Positions 27,741 through 36,620 of a stretch of DNA of 64,000 nt are shown here, piece after piece (the first letter of the stretch is position 1; each line of letters opens with the position of its first letter). This stretch comes from JACJWR01 sp964474045 (lineage in GTDB: Bacteria > Actinomycetota > Actinomycetes > S36-B12 > UBA10799): NCBI GenBank assembly GCA_964474045.1, contig CAYYRC010000009.1, positions 42,672-106,671 on the forward strand, given 5' to 3'. The translations under genes and the position numbers were made by a program. Below the pieces are notes generated by a model. That model had not been told where the DNA came from. It searched no databases and worked only from the letters and a program-made list of their open reading frames with translations.

Positions 27741-28762
27741 CAGCAGCGATAGCCAGGCAGGTCGAGGGATCGACGCAGCTCGGCGACGACCGCCTCGAGC
27801 GGCGGCGCCGCGGTGTAGCCGGCCGCCTGCAGATGGCCACCGCCCCCATGGTCGGACGCCAGCTGCCCCACGTCCAGCCGCCCTTTGGAGCGCATCGACA
27901 CCTTCCAGTCGCCGCTGTCGGTCTGCTTCACGAGGACGGCGACATCGAAGTCGCCGACGGCGGCGAGATCCGACACCAGCGACTCGACGTCGTCGTAGGA
28001 GACCCCGTCGCGGCGCCGGTCCTCGATCGACACCGACCCGATGAGGGCGCCGGCGCCGCCGGCCGCCTGGGGTTCGTGGACGGCCGCAGCAAGCACCCGA
28101 GCCGCCAGCCGCGCAACCGGGAGCGGCCGTCCGGCGAACAGGCTGCCCGCGATGGGCGAGTGGTCGACGCCGCTGTCGTGCAGCCTGGCGGCCAACCGGT
28201 GGGTATCGGCGGTCGTGCTGCCGAAGCGGAAGCTCCCGGTATCGCTGCTGACCGCGGCGTAGAGGTTGTCCGCGACACTGGCGGCCAGCGGCAGGCCCAG
28301 CCGGTCCAGCAGGCCGGCCACGAGCTCGCCGGTGGACGACATCCCAGGCTGGACGACGCAGATGCCGCCGAACCCCGTGTTGGAGGCATGGTGGTCGAGG
28401 ACCGCGAAGACGCCGGCGCCCTCGGCCACGGCGAGCAGCCGCCCCAGGCGATCGGGTGACGAGCAGTCCACCGCCAGCACCACGTCGACGTCGGGGTCGA
28501 TCTGGTCCGGCGCCAGCACCTCGTCGGCGCCCGGCAGGAACTGCAGCCCCCGCGGCACGAGGAAGGGGTCCGCGTCGAAAGTGACCTCGGCCGCCCTGCC
28601 GTCGGCCCGGAAGGCCTGGGCCAGCGCCAGGCCGGAGCCGAGGGTGTCGGGGTCGGGGTTGACGTGGCAGATGACCAGAATCCGCCGGGCGGCGGCCAGC
28701 GACTCCACCAGCGCCTCCCAGGCGGGCGACCCGACGCCGCCGAGCAGGGTCGGGGCGGTCAT
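27740..28762 (-). CDS. DHH/DHHA1 phosphoesterase (NrnA-like oligoribonuclease / pAp phosphatase)
   Basis: A 340-residue DHH-superfamily phosphodiesterase that degrades short RNA oligonucleotides and/or dephosphorylates pAp; some relatives cleave cyclic dinucleotides. Motif I is ICHVNPDPDTLGSGLAL (with PDPD), motif II VVLAVDCSSPDRLG and motif III AVLDHHASNTGFG. The C-terminal DHHA1 signature is SDHGGGGHLQAAGYTA. It lies between rbfA and truB, as in most actinobacteria. Exact substrate preference is not visible. Confidence 0.9.
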   Translation of the reverse strand: MTAPTLLGGVGSPAWEALVESLAAARRILVICHVNPDPDTLGSGLALAQAFRADGRAAEVTFDADPFLVPRGLQFLPGADEVLAPDQIDPDVDVVLAVDCSSPDRLGRLLAVAEGAGVFAVLDHHASNTGFGGICVVQPGMSSTGELVAGLLDRLGLPLAASVADNLYAAVSSDTGSFRFGSTTADTHRLAARLHDSGVDHSPIAGSLFAGRPLPVARLAARVLAAAVHEPQAAGGAGALIGSVSIEDRRRDGVSYDDVESLVSDLAAVGDFDVAVLVKQTDSGDWKVSMRSKGRLDVGQLASDHGGGGHLQAAGYTAAPPLEAVVAELRRSLDLPGYRC

Positions 28763-29247
28763 CGCACGTCCGGGTCCCCGACCTCGGCGGCGACCTCCTC
28801 CTCGGCGACGACGTCGTCCCCGTCCCCGTCATCGTCCGGCGTCCGGTAGGGATCGGCGTCGCCGGCGAAGCGGGCACCGGCAGCTGCCGCCGCGATAGCC
28901 GAGTCCCGCTCGGCGGTCTCCCGCAGCAGGTCCTCGATGTGCCGGGCGTTCTCCGGCACCGCGTCCGGCACAAAGGTCAGGGTCGGGGTGAACTTCACGC
29001 CCGTGCCCTTACCCACCTCCGAGCGCAGCAGGCCGGTGGCCGAGGACAGCGCGGCCGCGGTGGCCTCCTGTTCCTCGGCGTCGCCCAGCACCGTGTAGAA
29101 CACGGTCGCATCGCGCAGGTCGGCGGTCACCCGCACGTCCGTGACAGTCACGAAGCCGACCCGAGGATCCTTGATCTTGAACTTCAGCGCCTCGGCGACG
29201 ATCTCGTGGATCCGCTCGCCGAGCCGCCTGGCACGGGCCTCGCTCAC
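28759..29247 (-). CDS. rbfA: 30S ribosome-binding factor RbfA
   Basis: A 162-residue KH-fold factor that matures the 30S subunit near the 5' end of 16S rRNA. Conserved features are RRLGERIHEIVAEALKFKIK, DPRVGFVTVTDVRVTADLRD and ATVFYTVLGDAEEQEATAAA. An acidic tail of about 35 residues (DDDGDGDD and EEEVAAEVGD) extends beyond the core. GTG at 29247 overlaps the infB stop as GTGA. A longer upstream reading is not conserved. Confidence 0.92.
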   Translation of the reverse strand: MSEARARRLGERIHEIVAEALKFKIKDPRVGFVTVTDVRVTADLRDATVFYTVLGDAEEQEATAAALSSATGLLRSEVGKGTGVKFTPTLTFVPDAVPENARHIEDLLRETAERDSAIAAAAAGARFAGDADPYRTPDDDGDGDDVVAEEEVAAEVGDPDVR

Positions 29248-32207
29248 ACCCGCTCCTTCTGCCGCATCTCGAAGGTCTCGATGACGTCGTCGACCTTGAT
29301 GTCGTTGAACGACCCCAGGCCGATACCGCACTCGAAGCCCTCACGGACCTCGGTGGCGTCGTCCTTGAACCGCCGCAGCGACTCGACGCTGAGGTTGTCC
29401 GCCACGACCGAGCCGTCGCGCACCAGGCGGGCCTTCGAGTTCCGCCGAATCTCGCCCGAGCGCACCATGCAGCCGGCGATGTTGCCGAACTTGGAGGACC
29501 GGTAGACCTCGCGGATCTCCGCGGTGCCGAGCTGGATCTCCTCGTACTCCGGCTTGAGCATGCCCTTGAGGGCCGCCTCGACGTCGTCGATCGCCTGGTA
29601 GATGACGCTGTAGAAGCGCACATCCACGTCCTCGCGGTCTGCCAGCTCGCGGGCCTTGCCCTCTGGTCGGACGTTGAAGCCGATGATGACGGCATCCGAC
29701 GCGCTGGCGAGGGTGACGTCGTTCTCGGTGATGGCGCCGACGCCGCGGTGGATCACCCGCAGCGACACCTCCTCGCCGACATCGAGCTGCACCAGGGCGT
29801 CCTCGAGCGCCTCGACCGAGCCTGACACGTCGCCCTTGAGGATGAGCTTGAGCTCGGCCACCTCGCCGCGCTCAACCTGCTTGAGGAAGTCCTCCAGCGT
29901 GCGCCGGCCGCGCTGCTGCGCCAGCATCGCGTTGCGCTCGCGCGCCTGCCTGGTGTTGGCGATCTGCCGCGCGACGCGGTCCTCCTCGACCACCAGGAAG
30001 GTGTCGCCGGCGCCCGGCACCGAGGTCAGCCCCAGCACCTGCACGGGGCGCGAGGGACCGGCCTCGGCCAGCGGCTCGCCCTTCTCGTCCAGCATCGCCC
30101 GCACGCGGCCATAGGCGTCGCCGGCGACGATCGAGTCGCCGGGGCGGAGCGTGCCCCGCTGCACGAGCACCGTCGCCACCGGACCGCGGCCCTTGTCCAG
30201 GTGCGCCTCGATGGCCACGCCCTGGGCGTCCTGGTCCGGGTTGGCGCGCAGGTCCAGGGTGGCGTCGGCCGTGAGCAGCACCGCGTCGAGCAGCTCGCCG
30301 ATTCCCGTGCGCTGCTTGGCGGAGACGTCGACGAAGATCGTCTCGCCGCCGTACTCCTCGGCCACCAGGCCGTACTCGGTCAGCTGCCCGCGGACCTTGG
30401 TGGGATCGGCGCCCTCCTTGTCGATCTTGTTGACCGCGACCACGATCGGCACGTCCGCCGCCTGGGCGTGGTTGAGCGCCTCGATGGTCTGCGGCTTGAC
30501 GCCGTCGTCGGCCGCCACCACCAGGATCGCGACGTCGGTCACCTTGGCGCCGCGGGCACGCATGGCGGTGAACGCCTCGTGACCGGGGGTGTCGATGAAC
30601 GTGATGGCGCGCTCAGAGTCCTCGCCGGCGTGGGCCCGGACCTGGTAGGCGCCGATGTGCTGGGTGATGCCGCCGGCCTCGCCCTCGATCACGTTGGTGT
30701 CGCGAACGGCGTCGAGCAGCCTGGTCTTTCCATGGTCCACGTGGCCCATGACGGTGACCACCGGCGGTCGCGCCGCGAGGTCGTCCTCGTCGCCCAGGTT
30801 CTCGCCGTAGTCGATGTTGTACCGCTCCAGCAGCTCGCGGTCCTCATCCTCGGGCGACACAACCTGGATGTCGTAGTTCAGCTCGGCGCCCAGCAGCTCC
30901 AGGGTGTCGTCGCCCACGGACTGCGTCGCGGTCACGACCTCGCCCAGCGCGAACAGCACGGCCACCAGCGACGCGGCATTGACGTCGATCTTCTCGGCCA
31001 GGTCGGTCAGCGACGCGCCGCGGGGCAGCCGCACAGCGCGGCCGTCGCCCATCGGCACCTTGGCGCCGCCGATCGTCGGCGCCGCCATGTTGTCGAATTC
31101 CTGGCGCTTCGCCTTGCGCGACTTCTTGCCGCCGCGCCTACCGCCACGACCGCCGAAACGACCGCCGCCGGGACCCTTGCCGAACGCGCCGCCGGCCTGT
31201 CCGGGACGGCCCGGACCACCGGGACCGCGGCCAGGGCGACCACCGCCACCGGGGCCGCCGCCCGCACCCGCACCGGCAGGACTGCCGCCGGGACGCGGGG
31301 CTCCTCCTGGGCGCCCGGGACCGCCACCGCCGGGGCGGCCCGGTCCGCGGCCGGGGGCCCCGCCGGGTCGGGCCGGCCCGCGACCGGGAGCGGGACGCGC
31401 GGGCCGCGGCGGCATGGACCCCGGATTCGGACGGGGCCCGCCGGCGGGCGAAGGCCCGTCCGTGCGGCCGGGAGCAGGGGCGCGCATCCCCGAGGTTGAC
31501 CCGTAGGGGTTGTTCCCGGGCCTGGAGGCTCCGGGCGAGCGCATGCCCGAGCCCGAGCTGAAGGGGTTGTTGCCGGGACGTGGACCCGTGGGCCGGGGCG
31601 CACCGGGTGACGGCGCACCGGGCGCCGGCGCGGTGGGGGCCGCCGGTGCCGCTGCTGCCGGCGCCTGGGGCTGCGGCTTGGGCTTCGGGCCGGCCGGGGT
31701 CGCCTTGCTGGCTGGGGAATCAGCCCTGGCCGCCGGGGGCTCGGCCTTCGCCGTCGAGGCCGGCGTCGCGCCCGGAGCTGCCGACGGGACGCCCGTGGCA
31801 CCGCCGCCCGAGCCGGGCGTCGCCGCCTTGGCCGCCGGGGCCGGCGTCGCCGCGGGGCCCGCCGCCGCGGGCGCGGCCCCAGGTGCTGCTGCAGGCGAAG
31901 TCGAGGAGGGCGTCGGGACGACCGAGCTCGGGGTCGCCGCCCGGCCAGCCCCCTGCTTGCCTGCGGGCGATGCGGCCGTCTTGCGCGCGGGCGTCGCGGT
32001 CTTCTTGGTCGCCGGCGCCGAGGCGCCCTCCGCGCCCTCGCCGCCCCCGGAAGCCGCAACAGCTTCCCGCAGCTTCTTGGCGGCAGGAGCCTCGATGCTC
32101 GAGGCAGCGCCCTTCACGTACTCGCCGAGCTCGTTGAGCTTGGTTACTGCTTCCTTGCTTGAGATTCCCAGTTCTTTCGCGAGCTGGTGGACTCGGACCT
32201 TGGACAC
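29244..32207 (-). CDS. infB: Translation initiation factor IF-2
   Basis: A 987-residue GTPase placing initiator tRNA on the 30S subunit. The first ~50 residues hold the IF2-N domain (VRVHQLAKELGISSKEAVTK). A ~330-residue Ala/Pro- then Gly/Arg/Pro-rich linker follows (GRPGGGGPGRPGG, ending KKSRKAKRQEFDNM). The G domain has GHVDHGKTRLLD, DTPGHEAF and NKIDKEG. Domains II-IV follow, with VSLRVIHRGVGAITENDVTL and GFNVRPEGKA. The start is GTG. The long, low-complexity linker is usual in actinobacteria. Confidence 0.97.
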   Translation of the reverse strand: MSKVRVHQLAKELGISSKEAVTKLNELGEYVKGAASSIEAPAAKKLREAVAASGGGEGAEGASAPATKKTATPARKTAASPAGKQGAGRAATPSSVVPTPSSTSPAAAPGAAPAAAGPAATPAPAAKAATPGSGGGATGVPSAAPGATPASTAKAEPPAARADSPASKATPAGPKPKPQPQAPAAAAPAAPTAPAPGAPSPGAPRPTGPRPGNNPFSSGSGMRSPGASRPGNNPYGSTSGMRAPAPGRTDGPSPAGGPRPNPGSMPPRPARPAPGRGPARPGGAPGRGPGRPGGGGPGRPGGAPRPGGSPAGAGAGGGPGGGGRPGRGPGGPGRPGQAGGAFGKGPGGGRFGGRGGRRGGKKSRKAKRQEFDNMAAPTIGGAKVPMGDGRAVRLPRGASLTDLAEKIDVNAASLVAVLFALGEVVTATQSVGDDTLELLGAELNYDIQVVSPEDEDRELLERYNIDYGENLGDEDDLAARPPVVTVMGHVDHGKTRLLDAVRDTNVIEGEAGGITQHIGAYQVRAHAGEDSERAITFIDTPGHEAFTAMRARGAKVTDVAILVVAADDGVKPQTIEALNHAQAADVPIVVAVNKIDKEGADPTKVRGQLTEYGLVAEEYGGETIFVDVSAKQRTGIGELLDAVLLTADATLDLRANPDQDAQGVAIEAHLDKGRGPVATVLVQRGTLRPGDSIVAGDAYGRVRAMLDEKGEPLAEAGPSRPVQVLGLTSVPGAGDTFLVVEEDRVARQIANTRQARERNAMLAQQRGRRTLEDFLKQVERGEVAELKLILKGDVSGSVEALEDALVQLDVGEEVSLRVIHRGVGAITENDVTLASASDAVIIGFNVRPEGKARELADREDVDVRFYSVIYQAIDDVEAALKGMLKPEYEEIQLGTAEIREVYRSSKFGNIAGCMVRSGEIRRNSKARLVRDGSVVADNLSVESLRRFKDDATEVREGFECGIGLGSFNDIKVDDVIETFEMRQKERV

Positions 32208-32282
32208 GCTTCTCCGTTCTGGCCCGAACCTTGGGGTGGATCGAGCCGTCAGTGCATTGACGAGGACGTCATGGCTGCCCGT

Positions 32283-32621
32283 TCATCGGGTGCTCATCCT
32301 GTGCTCCCTCGAGGGTTCGGCTGCTTGGATCGATCCGGACGCCTGCCGTGCGGCCGCCGCAACGGCCGAGAGCTCGGCCTCGCCGCGCAGACCGAGCGCA
32401 CGTGCGAACGCACGCCGCCGGACTGCGAGATCGAGGCAGGCCGCGTCCCGGTGGAGGTAGGCACCCCTGCCGGGAAGGACGGCCCGTGGGTCAGCCACCA
32501 ATTCGGTACCAACCCTGACCACTCTGAGTAGATCGTCCTTCGCCGCCCGCCGCCGGCACCCGATGCAGGTGCGCACGGGAAACCGAGGTCGTGACGGCGT
32601 GGCCGAGTCTACCCCCATCAC
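32283..32621 (-). CDS. ylxR: YlxR/RnpM family RNA-binding protein (DUF448)
   Basis: A 112-residue protein of the YlxR family, whose signature is PVRTCIGCRRRAAKDDLLRV (about 15-34), then the GRGAYLHRDAACLDLAVRR segment. Characterised homologues bind RNA and modulate RNase P. The start is GTG 32621 or ATG 32618; both overlap the nusA stop. Between nusA and infB, the family's usual position. The C-terminal ~40 residues are Ala-rich and poorly conserved. Confidence 0.9.
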   Translation of the reverse strand: MMGVDSATPSRPRFPVRTCIGCRRRAAKDDLLRVVRVGTELVADPRAVLPGRGAYLHRDAACLDLAVRRRAFARALGLRGEAELSAVAAAARQASGSIQAAEPSREHRMSTR

Positions 32622-33628
32622 CGCTCGGCGGCGTCGCTCGGGTGGGCCGAGTCGCCCTGGTCCGCGTCGTCCGAGCGGATGTCGATGCGGCAGCCGGTCA
32701 GCCGCGCCGCCAGGCGGGCGTTCTGGCCGTCGCGGCCGATGGCCAGCGAGAGCTGGTAGTCCGGCACGATGACGCGCGTGCTGCGCGTGTCCGCATCCAC
32801 GAGCTCGACCGATACGACCTTGGCCGGCGACAGCGCATTGCGCACGTAGGCGCAGGGGTCCTCGTCATAGTCGACGATGTCGATCTTCTCGCCGTCCAGC
32901 TCGGAGGTGACTGACCGCACCCGCTGACCCATGGGCCCGATGCAGGCGCCCTTGGGGTTGACCCCTGCCGCGGCGGTGCGCACCGCCATCTTGCTGCGGT
33001 GCCCGGCCTCGCGGGCGATGCCCGCGATCTCGACGGTGCCGTCGGCGATCTCTGGCACTTCGAGGGCGAAGAGGCGCCGGACCAGGTCCGGATGGCTGCG
33101 CGACAGCGTGATGATGGGCCCCTTGGGACCGCGCTTGACCTCGGTGACAATGGCCTTGATGCGCCGCCCGTGGGAGTAGTCCTCGCCCGGCACCTGCTCG
33201 CCGGGCGGGATCGTGCCCTCGATGCCGCCGCCCAGGTCGACCTGGATCCGTGAGCGGTCGCGACCCTGCTGGATCGGCCCGGACACCAACTCGCCCACCT
33301 TCGCCGAGAACTGGTCCACAGTCGCTGCGTCGGTGACCTCCAGCAGGCGCTGGCGCAGCACCTGCCGAGCCGTCGTCGCCGCGACCCGGCCGAAGTCGGC
33401 CGGCGTGTCGTCGTACTCCCCCACCACATGGCCCGACTCATTCACCTCGGCAGCCCACACGACCACATGGCCGGTGCTGCGATCGAGCTCGACCCGGGCG
33501 CGCTCGGCGGCATGCGGCGTGTGGCGATACGCCACCAGCAGGGCCTCCTCGATCGATGCGACCACCACGTCCAGCGACAGATCCCGCTGGACCACCAGCG
33601 ACCGCAGGGCCGAGACGTCGATGTCCAT
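32618..33628 (-). CDS. nusA: Transcription termination/antitermination protein NusA
   Basis: A 336-residue transcription elongation factor. Domain order is an N-terminal RNA-polymerase-binding domain (IDVSALRSLVVQRDLSLDVV), S1 (AAEVNESGHVVGEYDD and SGPIQQGRDRSRIQVDLGG), then two KH domains (GHRSKMAVRTAAAGVNPKGA, IGPMGQRVRSVTSELDGEKI; and VPDYQLSLAIGRDGQNARLA). The C-terminal acidic repeats of enterobacterial NusA are absent, as in actinobacteria. ATG overlaps the rimP stop (TGATG). Confidence 0.96.
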   Translation of the reverse strand: MDIDVSALRSLVVQRDLSLDVVVASIEEALLVAYRHTPHAAERARVELDRSTGHVVVWAAEVNESGHVVGEYDDTPADFGRVAATTARQVLRQRLLEVTDAATVDQFSAKVGELVSGPIQQGRDRSRIQVDLGGGIEGTIPPGEQVPGEDYSHGRRIKAIVTEVKRGPKGPIITLSRSHPDLVRRLFALEVPEIADGTVEIAGIAREAGHRSKMAVRTAAAGVNPKGACIGPMGQRVRSVTSELDGEKIDIVDYDEDPCAYVRNALSPAKVVSVELVDADTRSTRVIVPDYQLSLAIGRDGQNARLAARLTGCRIDIRSDDADQGDSAHPSDAAER

Positions 33629-34101
33629 CAGGACTCAGCCCCGAACTCGACCTGCACCACTGCCCGCCGCACGTCCGCGAGGTCGAGCGACCGCCCCGCC
33701 ACCATCACGCCGGCATCGTCGGCCGACTCGATCCGGCCCACGACCTCGGACCCGTCGACGAGCTCCACCTTGACGAGGCGTCCGACGTTGCGCCGCCAGT
33801 GCCGCGGCAGCGTCAGCGGGCGCGACACGCCGCGGGAGGACACCTCGAGGGTGTAGGGCTGCTCGCCCATCGCGTCGGCTCCATCGAGGACCTCCGAGAT
33901 TCGACCCGAGAGCGCTGCCAGGCCGTCCGAGGTGACCTCGTCGCCGTCGACGGCGACGATCAGCTGGGTACGCCGACCGGCCGGCCGGAGCACGATCTCC
34001 TCGACGTCGAAGCCGGTGTCGGCGACGACCGGGGCGATCAGCCGCTCCAGCCGAGCCTGCCGGTCCGAGCCGCCTTGGTGCCGCACGGCGGACTGATCCA
34101 T
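33628..34101 (-). CDS. rimP: Ribosome maturation factor RimP
   Basis: A 157-residue protein needed for 30S assembly. The N-terminal domain has LIAPVVADTGFDVEEIVLR and the central segment is EQPYTLEVSSRGVSRPL. The C-terminal SH3-like domain contains LVDGSEVVGRIESADDAGVM. ATG at 34101 lies 9 nt after GAAGGG; an ATG 9 nt upstream sits too close to that site. It is the first gene of the rimP-nusA-ylxR-infB-rbfA-DHH-truB-ribF operon, with a TAGGCT -10 about 62 nt upstream. Confidence 0.92.
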   Translation of the reverse strand: MDQSAVRHQGGSDRQARLERLIAPVVADTGFDVEEIVLRPAGRRTQLIVAVDGDEVTSDGLAALSGRISEVLDGADAMGEQPYTLEVSSRGVSRPLTLPRHWRRNVGRLVKVELVDGSEVVGRIESADDAGVMVAGRSLDLADVRRAVVQVEFGAES

Positions 34102-34162
34102 CCGAGCCATCCCTTCGCCGTCTCCCGGCGCGACCCGCCGGACCGCCACCCTGTCGGGGGCT

Positions 34163-34182
34163 AGCCTATCGCCGCATAAAGT
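34163..34182. promoter_or_regulatory. Divergent promoters: rimP-nusA operon (-) and Tat-exported protein (+)
   Basis: Minus strand: TAGGCT (complement of 34163-34168), giving a leader of roughly 55 nt to rimP. Plus strand: TAAAGT (34177-34182) with exactly 6 nt to the ATG at 34189, a leaderless arrangement. The two -10 elements are 8 bp apart. -35 elements are not clear. Confidence 0.5.
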
Positions 34183-34188
34183 TGGGCC

Positions 34189-34704
34189 ATGACCAGCGCC
34201 CATCGAGCCTCGCGCCGCTCCGTCCTGGCCGCGGCGGCACTCGCGCTGCCAGGGCTCGCGGCGCTCGAGGCGTGCGCCGCGGGCAGGCCGGGGGCCGACT
34301 ACGCCGACACCGACCCCGTGCGCCTCGAGTCGCTCGGCGACGAGCTGTCGCTGATCGCCGCCTACCAGGAGGCCATCGCGGGCCATCCGACGCTGGCCGG
34401 ACGGCTGCAGCCGATCCTGGACCAGCACGCCGCGCACGCGGCGTCCCTGCGCACCGGCGCCGGGACCAGCGGCGATGCGCCCCAGCCGCTGGCGTCGGCC
34501 AGCCCTGTGGGGGCCGCCGTGCAGGTCGCGGGCGGGACCGACGCCGACGTGCTCGCGTCGCTGCAGGAGGCCGAGCGCGCCGCGGCCGCGCTGCGGGCGG
34601 GAGCCTGCGTCCGAGCCACTGACTCCTCCCTGGCGTCCCTACTCGTGCTCATCGGGGCGTCTGAGGCGCAGCACGTCGTCGCCCTGGGGGGCAGCGCCGC
34701 ATGA
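34189..34704 (+). CDS. Tat-exported protein of unknown function
   Basis: A 171-residue protein with a twin-arginine-type signal (RASRRSVLAAAALALPGLAA). A Cys at ALEACAAG near residue 28 could suit lipoprotein processing, although the lipobox is not perfect. The mature part is Ala-rich and helical (DELSLIAAYQEAIAGHPTL, ILDQHAAHAASLRTG, ASEAQHVVALGG), with spaced Glu and His residues reminiscent of ferritin-like proteins. ATG at 34189 is leaderless. It precedes the DUF4439 gene by a 4-nt overlap, matching Rv2843-Rv2844 next to rimP in M. tuberculosis. Function unknown. Confidence 0.65.
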   Translation: MTSAHRASRRSVLAAAALALPGLAALEACAAGRPGADYADTDPVRLESLGDELSLIAAYQEAIAGHPTLAGRLQPILDQHAAHAASLRTGAGTSGDAPQPLASASPVGAAVQVAGGTDADVLASLQEAERAAAALRAGACVRATDSSLASLLVLIGASEAQHVVALGGSAA

Positions 34705-35270
34705 CGACGGGGACACAGGACCTGCAGGCGGCGCTGGAGGCGGAGTATGCGGCCGTCTTCGCCTGGGGGCTCATCGGCGCCCAGACGACCGAGGACCGGC
34801 GGGCCCTCGCCCGCGCCGCGCTGGCCCGGCACGAGGCCGCTCGAACCTGGTTGCGCCAGCAGTATGTCGATGCCGGACAGACGGCGCCCGCAGCCGCGGC
34901 CGCGTACGACACCGGCCGCGTGACAGATCCGGGGGCGGCGGCCGCGCTGGCGATGCGGGTCGAGCTCGCCTGCGTGCCCGCATGGTCCAAGGTCGCGGCC
35001 AGCGGCGACGCCGCGCAGCGGGCCTATGCCGCCGCACAGGCACAGGCGGATGCCGTCCGGGCGATGGCATGGGGGGCCGGGTCGAGCGCTTTTCCCGGCG
35101 CCTCGGGTGCCGGGGCCGGCCAGTCAACGTCAGCCGCGGCCGCGCCCAGCGCCGAAACGTCCGTGGAGCAGCCGGCGCCGACGTCGACGCCGGATCAGAC
35201 CGCGTCCACCGGGTCCGAGGCCGCCGTGCCCGACCTGGGGGCCACCGACCCGACAGACGCCGCCGGATAG
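34701..35270 (+). CDS. DUF4439 ferritin-like domain protein
   Basis: A 189-residue protein. Residues ~5-140 match the ferritin-like DUF4439 family: LQAALEAEYAAVFAWGLIGA, ARHEAARTWLRQQYVDAG and VELACVPAWSKVAASGDA, with Glu and His spaced as in helical metal sites. No signal peptide is seen. The C-terminal ~60 residues are Ser/Thr/Pro/Ala-rich and low-complexity. Its start overlaps the upstream Tat protein gene; the pair likely functions together. Its 3' end overlaps the convergent membrane-protein gene by 76 nt. Metal binding is inferred. Confidence 0.75.
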   Translation: MTTGTQDLQAALEAEYAAVFAWGLIGAQTTEDRRALARAALARHEAARTWLRQQYVDAGQTAPAAAAAYDTGRVTDPGAAAALAMRVELACVPAWSKVAASGDAAQRAYAAAQAQADAVRAMAWGAGSSAFPGASGAGAGQSTSAAAAPSAETSVEQPAPTSTPDQTASTGSEAAVPDLGATDPTDAAG

Positions 35271-36523
35271 GCGGCGGCGAAGAGTCGGGCGAGTTCCAGC
35301 AGGTCCGCGCGGGCTGCCGGACTGTGCCAGTCGTGGACGCACACCACCCCCGGCACACTGGGCACCCAACCCGAATCCGAGTCCGAGTCCGATTCCGAGC
35401 CAGGCAGGTGTGCCAAGGGCACGACTGCGATGGAGCGTGGGCACTCGCCGTCGTCGAGTCGGCGCAGGTGCACGGAGTTGGGCCCCATGATCCGCACCAG
35501 CCATCCCTCGATGCGTTCGGAATCGGGCTGCCTGTTCACCAGCAACTCCCCCGCGATCGTGACCATCAGCCGGGAGCGGCGACTGATCGCGGCCGCATCC
35601 ACCACCAACAGCAGCATCCGGGCAGCGATGACCCCCATGAGGGCGATGGCGGCGACCATGGGGGCGGGGCTGTCTGCGAGCGCGAGCATCACGGGAAGGG
35701 CGAGGACGAGTCCGACCGCAGGCCGCACCAGGGCGCTCGTGGGCGCCTGACGGCGGCGCTGGAGGGTGCTGGCCGCCGGCAGCAGGGCGCCTGCGGCCAC
35801 CGTCGCCCAGGCCACCATGTAGAGGTAGTCCCAGCCGGCGGCGTCGAACTCAGCAGTCGCGCTCCAACCGGCCTGGACCCCCTGGAACCAGAACGACACG
35901 TCGGCCACGATCACCAGGCCGACGCCCACAGTGATGAGGAGCAGCGGCGCCCGGCGGTAGGTGTTGGCGGCCATCACGTTCCGCAGCACGAGCGTGCTCA
36001 GGCCGACCATCGTCGCGAGGGTGAAGGCGTTGGACCGCAGGGTCGCCGGCTCCAGGCCGAGCTGGGCCGTCGGCAGCCACAGCCACAGGTAGACCGCCCC
36101 GCCCAGGGCTGCCGCCCAGAGCGCGGTGTCGGCGAAGTCCTCCAGGCCCCCGCCCTCGTCTCTTCCGCCCAGCAGCCACAGCCCGATGCCCAGAGTGACG
36201 TAGGCGACCTGATAGAGGACGTCGCCGAGCGTGTTGACGTTGGAGGTGCCGGCAAGGGTGTTGAGGTCCCACGAGATATCGGCCGCCGTGTAGAGGAGCA
36301 CGCCGCCGGATAGCCAGAACCAGCCGAAGCGCAGGGTCGTCGCCCGCAGCCCGCGGAAGAAGCACGCGCCTGCCGCGGCCAGGTTGAAGGCCCACCAGAT
36401 GGCCATGGCCCCCTGCGTCTCAGCAGGGACCAGCGCGTAGGCGACCAGGCCGACCGCAGTCGCGGCGACGACGGCGGCGAGCACCCGGACCGTGCCGGGC
36501 GGCGCCTGCAGGTGCGCCCTCAT
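35195..36523 (-). CDS. Polytopic membrane protein of unknown function
   Basis: A 442-residue protein. About ten hydrophobic segments span residues ~10-310 (first VLAAVVAATAVGLVAYALV, last MVAAIALMGVIAARMLLLVV). After a basic turn (ISRRSRLMVTIAG) comes a ~130-residue soluble tail. The tail contains an acidic run SESDSDSDS encoded by a GAATCC-like hexamer repeat. The layout resembles the N-terminal sensor half of actinobacterial GGDEF/EAL proteins, but no GGDEF or EAL motif is present. ATG at 36523 is leaderless (TACGCT, 6 nt). Function not recognised. Confidence 0.6.
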   Translation of the reverse strand: MRAHLQAPPGTVRVLAAVVAATAVGLVAYALVPAETQGAMAIWWAFNLAAAGACFFRGLRATTLRFGWFWLSGGVLLYTAADISWDLNTLAGTSNVNTLGDVLYQVAYVTLGIGLWLLGGRDEGGGLEDFADTALWAAALGGAVYLWLWLPTAQLGLEPATLRSNAFTLATMVGLSTLVLRNVMAANTYRRAPLLLITVGVGLVIVADVSFWFQGVQAGWSATAEFDAAGWDYLYMVAWATVAAGALLPAASTLQRRRQAPTSALVRPAVGLVLALPVMLALADSPAPMVAAIALMGVIAARMLLLVVDAAAISRRSRLMVTIAGELLVNRQPDSERIEGWLVRIMGPNSVHLRRLDDGECPRSIAVVPLAHLPGSESDSDSDSGWVPSVPGVVCVHDWHSPAARADLLELARLFAAAYPAASVGSVAPRSGTAASDPVDAV

Positions 36524-36529
36524 CTGTGC

Positions 36530-36535
36530 AGCGTA
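36530..36535 (-). promoter_or_regulatory. -10 element, leaderless membrane-protein gene
   Basis: TACGCT on the minus strand, 6 nt before the ATG at 36523. No Shine-Dalgarno between. Confidence 0.55.
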
Positions 36536-36620
36536 TCGCCAACGGGGGGTGCCGAGGCAGGCTCGCGCAGCGCCCTGGTGGCTGGCTTGCGCCATTCGGG
36601 TGCCGCGGGGACGCCTGCGG

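Noticed and set aside
35195..36523. Membrane protein as a GGDEF/EAL cyclic-di-GMP enzyme
   Set aside because: The membrane part resembles the sensor half of such proteins, but no GGDEF or EAL catalytic motif is present in the tail.
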